From positions 186,001 through 250,000 of the forward strand of contig JANQQQ010000004.1 of NCBI GenBank assembly GCA_028284935.1: a DNA stretch of 64,000 bases, given 5' to 3'. Of the stretch, positions 36,485-45,557 are shown piece after piece (position 1 is the stretch's first letter; every line of letters starts with the position of its first letter). The notes under the pieces were generated by a model. It saw only the letters and a program-made list of their open reading frames with translations. It was not told the origin of the DNA and made no database searches. The DNA is from Croceivirga sp. Its GTDB lineage: Bacteria; Bacteroidota; Bacteroidia; Flavobacteriales; Flavobacteriaceae. Position numbers and translations under genes: made by a program.

Positions 36485-36768
36485 TTTTACAATTTTAAGG
36501 TAACGTTTAAATGGATTGATCGCGAGCTTTTATCCTCTGAGGAATTGCAACGATTGGTAGATTTTGAAATCACGTGGCCATGTATCGATATGGTCAGGGA
36601 TATGTTCGTTTTCTGTTGCTATACCGGATGGCTAATGTTAATGTCAAGAGATTAAATCCAGACAATCTGCCCAGAAATATTGATGGGGGGCTATGGATCG
36701 AAGCCAAGGGGACCAACCAAAACAAAATTTCAGAATTACATGCAAAGGATGAAAATTTGGTTTTTTAA
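36485..36768 (+). pseudogene. Tyrosine recombinase remnant, frameshifted
   Basis: Directly after the tmRNA the frame from 36485 reads NFKVTFKWIDRELLSSEELQRL then VRDMFVFCCYTG, the central part of a Bacteroidota phage-type integrase. After TG the homology jumps to another frame (ANVNVKRLNPDNLPRNIDGG, then WIEAKGT), consistent with loss of one T near 36643. Both the N-terminal arm-binding half and the catalytic C-terminal half with the tyrosine are missing. It is a dead fragment, probably left by an element that integrated at the tmRNA. Downstream (36769-36809) is a short AT-rich gap. Confidence 0.75.
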
Positions 36769-36809
36769 ATACCCCAGGTAGGAAAAGCACCAATCAATAA
36801 TTCTTTAAT

Positions 36810-39800
36810 TCAATAGTTAAAAATTTCATCTATGGTATCTTTCACTCTCGGGTGCTGTAGCATCGCATACATAAATTCATAGGCTGGAGCTGCCGTGGCC
36901 CTGCTTGTTGCCGGCTCAACGATGGGTACATCCCCAAAATCACATTCAGGATCGACCAATTTTCGAATTTCATCATTGTGTTTCCTCACCCTTTTTAATA
37001 TATCACCATCAGAAAGTCCAACATCTTTGCAGCTCACCTTTTTACCTATTTCATCCTTTATGTCCTGCACCGTAACTATGTGGGGCAAATAAATACTGTA
37101 ATAATCAATATTGGAATTCTCTTTGGCCAAACGCTGTAATTCTGTTTTAAAAAAGATAGGCATCATTTCCGTAGAGGCCAAGGAGCTGAAAATGATACTG
37201 GCCTCCCCGAAGGCATTCAACTCTAGAGGTTCGCAGAGCATTTCATCCGTTAATTTTTCAACATAACCATCTTTACTATTAATGATATTGATAAACACAT
37301 TCCTTTGGTTTAGATTTTTACAGCTCTGCTTATTTAAATGGTTAACCGCCCTAAAAAGTTTATAGATAGACAGCATTCCCGAATTCTCATACAGTCCCCC
37401 ATCGTTAAAATGCCCATGGGTCTCAATCTTGGCGGCAGGGCTCAAAAGGGGAAAACGATTGCTCGTAGCAGAGGCATCATAATATGATAAGGTACCCAAT
37501 TCATTTGTGGGATTATCGCATATCAATGTACGATCGATCTCCAAAATGTTCTCCGTATTTTGATAGAGGAGGCTTTTGGCCTTGGAGTCGAGTACTCCCA
37601 CACTGACTGCCATTCCTCCATTGCCCCTTACATCGGTAGTATTGGCAATAAAAATTGGAAAGCGGTAATTGTACCTACTTGCCAGTTGCTCCCAGTATTC
37701 CCGATAAGGCGCCCGATATTTATAGGAATGCCAATCGCCAGATAAACCCGAAAGCCGCTCCATGGCCAAAGATGAACGATCATATCCCCTGTAGTTACCG
37801 GGCAGCAAAGTATAAATAAAGCTGTCCCGTCCCAAAAGGTGGACAACATCCAATGAAAGGATGTTTTCAGTTGCAATTGCCTTTATTTTATCCAAGCGTT
37901 TTTCCTGACTGGTACTGTGAAAACCTTTTTGTATGGCAAACCAATTGACCATGCCCATCGTACCTCCCGATGCTCCCGAAATTCCTACCATCTGATTTAG
38001 GAATTCGTCATTTTTTTGGTGAAGCGCCTCCAAAACGCTCATCGTCCATCCATTGGATTTAAGTCCACCACCATAGGTACCTATATAATAACGGGGCTTT
38101 TTAAGGTTCCCCTGGTTCCCCAAGGTGTCAGCATATTGTTCCAAAGTAATTTCCTTGTTGGAATCACGGGGAACCGTAGTCAATGTAAATAGTTCGTTTC
38201 CTATGGTCTGGCGTAATGCAATACCCACGAGTAAGAACACGGCAATACCAGCCAAAAAATAATCGTATTTGCGTAGCGGCTTTTCTACGAGTTCCAAATT
38301 CTTGGAAATTTGGGTATAAAATATGCGGTTCTTGACCAGGACCACCACAATGCCATAAAAGAAGAACAGGTATGACAAAATAATGATAATGGTGCTAAAT
38401 CGCGTGGCCCAAGCACTGTCAATATTTAGCCAGATTAAAAAAATGACGTTCAAAATGCCAATACGAGCATTGAACTGCAAAAAACTGATGTTGTTACTAA
38501 GTGCACCAAAACCCAATTTTTTAAACAATTGACTCACCCAATCAGTACCCACAAATCCATGCTCTTCAATGAACTTAATAACCTTTTCCCTACTATTTTC
38601 AACTTCTTCCTCTCGCGCTTCCAAACTCATTTGAAACCATTTAATATCTGTTGGAAGGGAGAAAAAAGAAAATAAAATCGCCCCAATTTTTTCGTTAAAT
38701 AGGCTAAAACGAAGTAACGAACGGTATGAGCGATAAAAAACAAAGGTAAACATCTGCAATATGATACAGGCCAGACTCAGCCCTACCATGGGCCAAGTAT
38801 AGTTGCATTCCAAACACCCCATAAGAAAGCCAAAAAATACAAGATGTACGATTGCGGTAACAAAAAACAAACGAAGGTAAATTAGAATTGGTTGACGAAG
38901 TTCAACGGCATATTCCTTTATTTTTTCGCTGCTCAATGACTTCGAAGTTTCTTCCCCTTCAGCTTTATGATGGTCTCCGTCGTAAAAATTGCCAAGTTTT
39001 TCCTTAATATAAGGGAAAGTGGTTCGGTACCACTGATCTTTTTTACGTTTTAAAACAAAGAGCAATACCGCTCCAGAGATAAAAAGCACCAAGGCTAAGG
39101 TCTTTATATCAAGTAACCAGGAGAAGTTGATTTGTGACGGATAGGCCACCATATAAAACAAAGCCGCATAAAAGGATATCCCCAATAAACGAAACAGATA
39201 ATTTAGTTGTGGCCTGTTCTTACCGGCGGCTTTATCGTTTTCATCTTTCCCGTTGTCATCCGTTTCTTCTTCGGTGTCCGATTTGTATTGATAGTGTACG
39301 GTACCCAAAAGACCCAAAAACTTATGTTTTGCCATGTACCAATATCTATTGGCGATGTTCGAGCCAAAATAACTGGGATAATGCGCAAACACCACGGCAA
39401 AAAATGGCGCTGACAATAACAATATGATCATATTCCATGGTTTGGTGTACAGTTCCACCACAATGGAATTTACCTGATCGGCGGTTGGGAGAAATACTCC
39501 CAATATCGCAATAAAAAATAGGCTTAAATAGGCCGATCGGATAAAGGACCATAAAAGGGGCAATAGTGTATTTGCAATGTAATAGAGTAAGGCGAAAATA
39601 AATGAGAGAAATGAAACGGCATACAAGGAAATTTTAGTGTATACCAAGTAAGCCAAGTAGTAATGCCCAAGGAAATAAAAACCATTTTCAACAAGATCCG
39701 AACAATAGGCCAGGATGAACACTATGGCCAACCATTTTAACCAAAGCTTTCCACGTTGCACTTGCCCTTCTTGTATTTGCTGTGTAACTTTCATGGACAA

Positions 39801-40187
39801 TTCATTCCCATTTGAATCCAAAAGGGGACCTTTTCTAAGATCGGCATCCTGTCGTTCAAAATACCTTCGTGCGGTATTCCACATAACGATCAATAAAAAT
39901 GCTGCCCAAACTACATCAACAATGAAAAAGGCATAATACGCTATACCGAGAAAAACATTGCCTGCAATATCCCCACTCCCCCAAATAATTGTTTTTACTA
40001 AATCAGTACTCGCGGAGTCAGCAAATTGGGGATGACTTACAATACCAGGAACATTAAAGATTGCCCCTGTAAGCATAATCAACATACTGCTCCAGAAAAA
40101 AATCAATAATTGCGATTTGTAGTTTTTGTCTTCCTTAATCCAATTGATTATTCTGGTTATTGGGGATGTAGTTGGCTTTGTATTCAT
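36810..40187 (-). CDS. Polytopic membrane protein with C-terminal patatin-like lipase domain
   Basis: 1125 residues. Roughly the first 690 residues are membrane segments in three or four clusters (for example LLIFFWSSMLIMLTGAIF, FLAGIAVFLLVGIAL) separated by charged loops. The last third is a patatin-like phospholipase: YYIGTYGGGLKSNGW, the nucleophile elbow GISGASGG with Ser740 in GASGG, and the catalytic Asp929 in NDGGLYENSG. Patatins hydrolyse acyl chains of lipids. With this membrane module the lipase should act at the inner membrane; its side cannot be decided. Fourth and last gene of a minus-strand operon. I recognise the lipase domain but not the full architecture. Confidence 0.8.
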   Translation of the reverse strand: MNTKPTTSPITRIINWIKEDKNYKSQLLIFFWSSMLIMLTGAIFNVPGIVSHPQFADSASTDLVKTIIWGSGDIAGNVFLGIAYYAFFIVDVVWAAFLLIVMWNTARRYFERQDADLRKGPLLDSNGNELSMKVTQQIQEGQVQRGKLWLKWLAIVFILAYCSDLVENGFYFLGHYYLAYLVYTKISLYAVSFLSFIFALLYYIANTLLPLLWSFIRSAYLSLFFIAILGVFLPTADQVNSIVVELYTKPWNMIILLLSAPFFAVVFAHYPSYFGSNIANRYWYMAKHKFLGLLGTVHYQYKSDTEEETDDNGKDENDKAAGKNRPQLNYLFRLLGISFYAALFYMVAYPSQINFSWLLDIKTLALVLFISGAVLLFVLKRKKDQWYRTTFPYIKEKLGNFYDGDHHKAEGEETSKSLSSEKIKEYAVELRQPILIYLRLFFVTAIVHLVFFGFLMGCLECNYTWPMVGLSLACIILQMFTFVFYRSYRSLLRFSLFNEKIGAILFSFFSLPTDIKWFQMSLEAREEEVENSREKVIKFIEEHGFVGTDWVSQLFKKLGFGALSNNISFLQFNARIGILNVIFLIWLNIDSAWATRFSTIIIILSYLFFFYGIVVVLVKNRIFYTQISKNLELVEKPLRKYDYFLAGIAVFLLVGIALRQTIGNELFTLTTVPRDSNKEITLEQYADTLGNQGNLKKPRYYIGTYGGGLKSNGWTMSVLEALHQKNDEFLNQMVGISGASGGTMGMVNWFAIQKGFHSTSQEKRLDKIKAIATENILSLDVVHLLGRDSFIYTLLPGNYRGYDRSSLAMERLSGLSGDWHSYKYRAPYREYWEQLASRYNYRFPIFIANTTDVRGNGGMAVSVGVLDSKAKSLLYQNTENILEIDRTLICDNPTNELGTLSYYDASATSNRFPLLSPAAKIETHGHFNDGGLYENSGMLSIYKLFRAVNHLNKQSCKNLNQRNVFINIINSKDGYVEKLTDEMLCEPLELNAFGEASIIFSSLASTEMMPIFFKTELQRLAKENSNIDYYSIYLPHIVTVQDIKDEIGKKVSCKDVGLSDGDILKRVRKHNDEIRKLVDPECDFGDVPIVEPATSRATAAPAYEFMYAMLQHPRVKDTIDEIFNY

Positions 40188-40242
40188 TAGTATCGTTTTA
40201 TTTGGTTGAAAAGAACTGGTTTTTTGGCTTCATCTTTTGATT

Positions 40243-42408
40243 TTACTGGTCAGTAGTGGCCGTTCTCTTGCCCACCCCAAGGGTGAATCTATAACCAAAT
40301 TGAATCTGATTAAAAGCTGCATCACCATCGGTAATATCCCTAAATGCCCGCATTCTCAAAAAAACGGACTGATTCTTACTGTCATTGGGAAAGTAAAAAA
40401 CTTCAGCTTCAATGGAATGGGTCATAAAGCTGTCGGGCTCCTCAAACGGAGAATCGGTGTAATCCCCTAGAAATGTGTACCACTTTAAATAAGACCCAAA
40501 ATTGAAACCAAAATTGTTGAGCCTTTTTACTTCGAAAGTGGCTCCTAGGCCATACGCTAGAGTATTGAAGTTCTCATCATTATCATCCGTAGTTTGGGCA
40601 AGTTCATCCATATTGGCTGCAGATGCAGCATCCATTGCGTCATCGCCCGTTGGATCCACCATGTCCATTCCTTCGGCAATAGGTCTTATTTTGGTGGTAT
40701 AATAGTGTAAGGGTGCATTTACGGATATCCACACAGGGGATTCCTTAAATAGTCTGAAGTTGATAAAATTCCAATCCAGTCCAAACTCAAAATTCGATTT
40801 TTCTATAAGCTCCAACCTATCCGAATTAAAGCCGGAAACATTTTCATCATTTGTAATTACTTGAATAAAGCCATTGTCCTCGTCAAATCTGGAATACCGG
40901 ATATAGGGAGTGAGCTTTTTGGATATGTAAAGTGATGACCTACTAAAGTTAAAGGGATTCAAGAAAAAATCGGCCTTCCCTTCTAACTGAAAAATACCGT
41001 TATCCTCATCTCCAAAGAGTCCTAGAAAATCTGTATACGACCGTAAATCCAAGAGGTTGCTTAAGCTGGTATTATTTATTAATTCATAATTTCTAAGTAC
41101 GTTCTCGGTGTATTCGGCTTTCACATCGGTTGGGAGTGTGAGTGCAACATCTTCCGGGACGAAGTTATTCCCGGGATTTGGCACGTATTTGATTACATCA
41201 GATACCCGAATGAACAATTGGTCCAAGAACCTATAATCCATATTCTGGAGCTGAGCCCTATCATTGAATTTATTGGAAAACACTAGAAAGCTTCGTTTGG
41301 CCCTACGAGTAAAGTTTAGCATGGAAACCGGAGCTTCGCTTTCAAAATATAATTCTATTTCTTTGTCTGCACTAAGGGTTTGCAAGCGTATATCTACCAT
41401 TCCCCCTTCCCTAGTTTCAAAAGAGATTGATTTGAAAAGGACCTTTTGAGGAAACATCCTTCCATCATTCAGAGGACCCTTTTTGGCACCAGATTTTTTC
41501 TCTTTCAATTTTTGACTCATTACTTCCCCCACATAGGAAGATGTAAATACCTTTTGTATTTCAGAATCATTCTTTTTGAGAAGTGCGTTTGAAAAATACC
41601 CGCTTTGGAGGATTCTATTGATAGTAATGTATGACTCGCTGGTATTTGCCAGATTTTTTATTTTTTTACTTTTTGTTTTTACATAGAGTTCTATCGCTGC
41701 CTCATCCGGGAGAATTTTGAATGTTCCTAATTGTGTTTTGTTTTCCTCCTTAAGAATTTCCATAAAAAGGGCTTTGGCCGTATCCTTTTCAAATAGTGAA
41801 TCCGGGTCAATAGGGTCACCATCACCAACAATGACAAACTTTTTCGGTGCAGATTCTTCTTGGGTTTTTTTAAAATCCTCACAGGCCCTTAGCTCCAGTT
41901 CTTTGACTTCATCGGAGACCGTTTCATTTTGTTGGAGTGCTTTAATGTGGTCATCCAGCTGTTGGCATTTCGCGTCCACCTTATTTTTGAGGTCTTCTAT
42001 TATTTTTTCTTTTTCTTCTCGTTTGTCAGGGTCATCCGACCTACCCAAGTCCTCCTTAACTTTTTTAAGGTCATAGCTCATTATTTTCACCTCATCATTC
42101 ATTTCCTTCAATTCCAACAGTCTTTGCACCCCATCAAATTTCTTACAGAGCAAACCAACATTATAGGTATCTGTTTCTTCCTTAGTAATGAGGCCTTCAG
42201 CAATTAAATAGTCAAACAAAGGCACCGCAGAGGCACAATCGGTCTTAATTCTTTTCCTTTCGTTTTCGGATAGTCCGCCATAACCATCCATTGCCTCCTT
42301 AATTTGTTCATGAAACTCTTTTAATTCATTGAGGGGTGTATCCGATGACTCTTGCGAATAACTATGGATGCAGCTCAAAAAAATGAATGGAAATAATACT
42401 TTTTTCAT
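40243..42408 (-). CDS. Coiled-coil plus beta-barrel outer membrane protein, unknown family
   Basis: 721 residues from the ATG at 42408 (the frame opens two codons earlier with TTG). The signal peptide ends SYSQ. Residues about 20-185 are helical and charged, with coiled-coil-like runs (MNDEVKIMSYDLKKVKEDL, EEKEKIIEDLKNKV). From about 450 to the end are amphipathic strands (LYISKKLTPYIRYSRFD, ending FGYRFTLGVGK), suggesting a barrel. A very acidic loop (DPTGDDAMDAA, TTDDNDEN) lies between strands. I do not recognise the family. 55 bases before the patatin gene in the same operon. Confidence 0.7.
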   Translation of the reverse strand: MKKVLFPFIFLSCIHSYSQESSDTPLNELKEFHEQIKEAMDGYGGLSENERKRIKTDCASAVPLFDYLIAEGLITKEETDTYNVGLLCKKFDGVQRLLELKEMNDEVKIMSYDLKKVKEDLGRSDDPDKREEKEKIIEDLKNKVDAKCQQLDDHIKALQQNETVSDEVKELELRACEDFKKTQEESAPKKFVIVGDGDPIDPDSLFEKDTAKALFMEILKEENKTQLGTFKILPDEAAIELYVKTKSKKIKNLANTSESYITINRILQSGYFSNALLKKNDSEIQKVFTSSYVGEVMSQKLKEKKSGAKKGPLNDGRMFPQKVLFKSISFETREGGMVDIRLQTLSADKEIELYFESEAPVSMLNFTRRAKRSFLVFSNKFNDRAQLQNMDYRFLDQLFIRVSDVIKYVPNPGNNFVPEDVALTLPTDVKAEYTENVLRNYELINNTSLSNLLDLRSYTDFLGLFGDEDNGIFQLEGKADFFLNPFNFSRSSLYISKKLTPYIRYSRFDEDNGFIQVITNDENVSGFNSDRLELIEKSNFEFGLDWNFINFRLFKESPVWISVNAPLHYYTTKIRPIAEGMDMVDPTGDDAMDAASAANMDELAQTTDDNDENFNTLAYGLGATFEVKRLNNFGFNFGSYLKWYTFLGDYTDSPFEEPDSFMTHSIEAEVFYFPNDSKNQSVFLRMRAFRDITDGDAAFNQIQFGYRFTLGVGKRTATTDQ

Positions 42409-42479
42409 GGTCAATTGGTTTGGTTTGGTACAAATTCCCTAAACGGGTTGGGATGGAAAAACATGGATTTCTGCCTTAT

Positions 42480-43625
42480 TCAATTGGTGCTCGAGGTGTC
42501 CTTATCTTCAGTTTTCTTTCCTGCCGCCCTTAAGTTGACCGCTTTCCCCAATAAATCAAACCAAAAGGGAGCCCCGAGCGAAATGGCAAAAACGGTGGTC
42601 AACCAACCCGGCAGATTTTTAAGAATGGTGTTGGCTTTTGGTACTTGAAAGGAAAAAATGGATTTTAAGGACTCCAATGATTTCTGGATCTTATCTTCCA
42701 CCCTTTCATCGTCATGAAATTCTACTGCGCTTTCTACCCAAAAATCCCTAAGGGCCTGATTTTTCAACAAATCCGAAACAAAGTCAAACATATTGATATT
42801 AAAAAAGACCACCAGAATCAGGCTCCACCAAAAAATGTTGGTGTGACTCCTTTTTTTATACCATCCTGAAACCCGATTCATGTAGCCATCAAACCACTTG
42901 GAGGTATTTTCTAGCCAAGACTCCATATTTTGACTGTCCCGAGCCAAAAAATCAGATGTTGAAGGAGCTTCAGTGCCCGAGTGCAGCAAATAATTATCCA
43001 AAAGACAGGTCTCTTGTTGCTGTTTATCCAGAAGCATGTTTGATTTAATGGTATCACGCAATTCATTCAAAATGGTCAATCTCTCATTTTGAAAATCGGT
43101 GCCTCTCTTATTCCATAACCTATCCCAATATTTTTTTGCCTGTTCATCAAAAAGTCCCTTATCGGGGTACACATCCAAAAAAAGTTGGAAGTTGGTCTCA
43201 TCCATTGACTCTATGGTTGTGAACATCCGCCTTTCCCAATCATTGGCTTGGTGGGTGGAAATACTGTATTCCTTGCCCAATACCAGAATATCCGCCAATG
43301 CTTTCGAAAACAACTTGCTGTCTATATATGAGGGAAGAAAATCATGCTGAAACTTATTGGTCCTAAAAAAGTTGATAATCTTTAGAAACAGTCCCCGAAT
43401 GGAATCCTGTTTAGGTTTTTCCCTCAGTGGTGATATTAGCGGATGGTCATAGAACCGTCGCATGAGTTCATCACTTAATTCTGGAAAAGCAAGTTGTAAG
43501 GCCCTTCGCAATTCCCTTCCCCTCTTATTGAGCAATAATGCCCACATTTCGTTAATTCCCGAAACCAGGGTGCTCAACAGAAAAAGAACAAACGATGTCG
43601 CTATTATTATTTCAAGATAAAGCAT
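42480..43625 (-). CDS. Membrane protein of an uncharacterised family
   Basis: 381 residues with a membrane helix at the very N-terminus (LEIIIATSFVLFLLSTLVSGINE) followed by a basic stretch (LLNKRGRELRRAL). A long cytoplasmic-looking helical middle follows, then a second helix (FWWSLILVVFFNINMF) and a C-terminal one with the striking PGWLTTVFAISLGAPFWFDLLGKAVNLRAAGKK. I have seen this C-terminal signature in uncharacterised membrane proteins of many phyla but cannot name a function. It starts 11 bases after the M19-like gene, so they are co-transcribed and possibly translationally coupled. Confidence 0.7.
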   Translation of the reverse strand: MLYLEIIIATSFVLFLLSTLVSGINEMWALLLNKRGRELRRALQLAFPELSDELMRRFYDHPLISPLREKPKQDSIRGLFLKIINFFRTNKFQHDFLPSYIDSKLFSKALADILVLGKEYSISTHQANDWERRMFTTIESMDETNFQLFLDVYPDKGLFDEQAKKYWDRLWNKRGTDFQNERLTILNELRDTIKSNMLLDKQQQETCLLDNYLLHSGTEAPSTSDFLARDSQNMESWLENTSKWFDGYMNRVSGWYKKRSHTNIFWWSLILVVFFNINMFDFVSDLLKNQALRDFWVESAVEFHDDERVEDKIQKSLESLKSIFSFQVPKANTILKNLPGWLTTVFAISLGAPFWFDLLGKAVNLRAAGKKTEDKDTSSTN

Positions 43626-43636
43626 TGCTGGTTGTT

Positions 43637-45283
43637 TTAGTTGTTATTTTTACTATGTAAATTCTTTGAATAAAGCTTCAAAAAACTATAAGCGTTGTCA
43701 AAAAACAGCTTTTCCAAAAGTTCTTCAATACTTAAATGATCCATGCAGGCCTCAGACTTTTCACTATCGGATATTTTGCTCAATTCATTTCTAAGGTCAT
43801 TCTTAAGTTTTAAAAACAATAGGGCACTGGAATACTTATTGACAGGGTCAATCAATCCATCAAAATCGGTCCCCATGGTAACGCAGTCCCAAAATCTGGG
43901 GTCGTCCGCCGCTTTTGCCATCGAAAGAATTTGATTAAGTACCAATTGGGGATAATACTCATAAGGTTCTCGTTGTACCCGCTTTCCAAACTTTACGCCG
44001 TGGTTGTTCTGTTCCAAACTAACCCCTATCAAACCGCCTGATTCAACAATGATTCCAACCTCCTCACTTCCCAGATTAATGCTCCATGTATTGAAAAAAT
44101 GACGTCGGCCATGGATCATGGTTTCCTCGCACTGTGTGCCGTCCTTTTCATTTCCGGTTCTTGAGTTAAAGAGCAATTGTGCCATGGTTCTATTACTAAA
44201 TCCAATATGGCTGGCAATGAGTGGTATTTTATCGTCGGGATTATTTTTGTTGTAGCCTTTGACCAATTGATACAGTGTCATTCTTCCTCGAATGCTCATG
44301 TGTTTTACATCGATTAGAATTCGTCTTCCGGCATCCTTATCTCGCACCCATTGACCATTTTCCAGTTTAACGGCCAACAATTGTTGAAGGATTTTATACC
44401 CTTGTCTTGTAAAAGACTCATTTATGAAATGCTCTTGATTTAAAAAGCCCCAAAACCGTGCTTTATTGGGAAAACTTCGGGCATGCCCGCATAAATCAGA
44501 TGAAAAATGATGTGAAAAGGTGAGGTAGAAAACCGGCAGTTGTTTTATATGTTGAATTCTTTTTTCAATTTTTCCCAAGTCATCCAAGTGCGTTCCATGT
44601 TTGGATCTATTTGCACCTTTCTTTGTTTGGGTCAGTGCCCCTACCCCCTCAATGGTGAAAACGGTCAATACCTTACCATCTTCAGGTATCATTTGATCCC
44701 AATTTTCATCCACAATTTGAAAGGAGCCCCTAGTGCGAACGTTCCCATCCCATTCATTGTTGGTATAAAAATGTTTCTTGACATCCCTGATTTCCTTGAT
44801 GTTATCATCCGTCAATGGTTTTGACAGCTGGTTGTTTTCATTCAAAAATTGGGTGGTTTCCTCAAGTAAAGAATCCCAATACTCCTTCCCCTTTAATTCC
44901 CTTATCTTTTTGGGCAGAAAGTTGGTAAACAATGACATGGGATAGTCCCGTAAATGTCCATTTCTTCCAAAAGGGTTTAATCTGGAAATACCTAGTGTTA
45001 AGGCACGGCCCACAATGTTTAATGCGGATACCAATTCATTATTATTCACCATGAACCCCTGTTCCAATGGATATAACACTACGTAGGCAATCTTTACATT
45101 ACCATTGATCAATTTGGGATAACCGGATTGTGCATAGATTGCGCCACGAAGACCCTTCTTCTGTTTTCTTATAATAGCCCTATGCCTTTTTCCCCTGTGC
45201 GTATCCCAAAAGGTCTTTTTTGATAGCATCAATGGAATCATGGAAGGATGACAGTGCAAATCTGAGAAATAGTGATGTGCCAT
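43637..45283 (-). CDS. M19 (membrane dipeptidase)-like metal hydrolase
   Basis: 548 residues. Metal-site motifs appear in the order of the M19/renal dipeptidase family: DLHCHPS (His10, His12), IEG (Glu212), DVKHMS (His328), ASHIG (His359) and GTDFDG (Asp473). The N-terminal motif is HxH, as in other amidohydrolases, where classical M19 has HxD. No signal peptide, so it should be cytoplasmic, and it is longer than the usual 350-400 residues because of insertions after the first motif. M19 enzymes cleave dipeptides, beta-lactams and related amides; the substrate is unknown. First gene of the operon. Confidence 0.8.
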   Translation of the reverse strand: MAHHYFSDLHCHPSMIPLMLSKKTFWDTHRGKRHRAIIRKQKKGLRGAIYAQSGYPKLINGNVKIAYVVLYPLEQGFMVNNNELVSALNIVGRALTLGISRLNPFGRNGHLRDYPMSLFTNFLPKKIRELKGKEYWDSLLEETTQFLNENNQLSKPLTDDNIKEIRDVKKHFYTNNEWDGNVRTRGSFQIVDENWDQMIPEDGKVLTVFTIEGVGALTQTKKGANRSKHGTHLDDLGKIEKRIQHIKQLPVFYLTFSHHFSSDLCGHARSFPNKARFWGFLNQEHFINESFTRQGYKILQQLLAVKLENGQWVRDKDAGRRILIDVKHMSIRGRMTLYQLVKGYNKNNPDDKIPLIASHIGFSNRTMAQLLFNSRTGNEKDGTQCEETMIHGRRHFFNTWSINLGSEEVGIIVESGGLIGVSLEQNNHGVKFGKRVQREPYEYYPQLVLNQILSMAKAADDPRFWDCVTMGTDFDGLIDPVNKYSSALLFLKLKNDLRNELSKISDSEKSEACMDHLSIEELLEKLFFDNAYSFLKLYSKNLHSKNNN

Positions 45284-45533
45284 TAGTATAGTCTTGAATT
45301 TCTATTTCGACCCCGGGTTCTAACTGAAAGTACAGATCTAAAAACCCTTTTTCAATGTATTCTGTTAATGGGGGAGAACCTTGTTAAGTTACTTTTTTTA
45401 ATCAAAAACCCGTTGTATGAAAACCTTAAAATTTCTATGGTTTTTATTTACAGAACTTTCTGATAATCAATGTACTACATTTACATCTTTTTGTCACTTA
45501 AAGGCAAGATAGTTGGGAATATATATCAAAACA
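45284..45533. other. AT-rich spacer upstream of the M19-like operon
   Basis: About 250 bp between the NarL regulator gene and the M19-like gene, both on the minus strand, so it should hold the promoter of the four-gene operon. No exact TAnnTTTG box was found on the minus strand. It includes a palindrome-like segment at 45303-45322 (TTCGACCCCGGG). No small ORF or RNA recognised. Confidence 0.4.
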
Positions 45534-45557
45534 ATACCCTTTAGTGGGTATTTCCTA
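45534..45557. promoter_or_regulatory. Palindrome related to the protease upstream repeats
   Basis: ATACCC (45534-45539), six bases, GGGTAT (45546-45551), then TTCCTA. The same order of blocks (ATACCC, GGG(A)TAT, T-run, CCTA) occurs at 50218-50244. It overlaps the stop codon of the regulator gene. It could be an operator for the M19-like operon or a weak terminator of the regulator mRNA. Confidence 0.4.

Noticed and set aside
45303..45322. tRNA-like segment TTCGACCCCGGGTTC upstream of the M19-like operon.
   Set aside because: Lacks the acceptor and anticodon arms; no cloverleaf can be folded around it.
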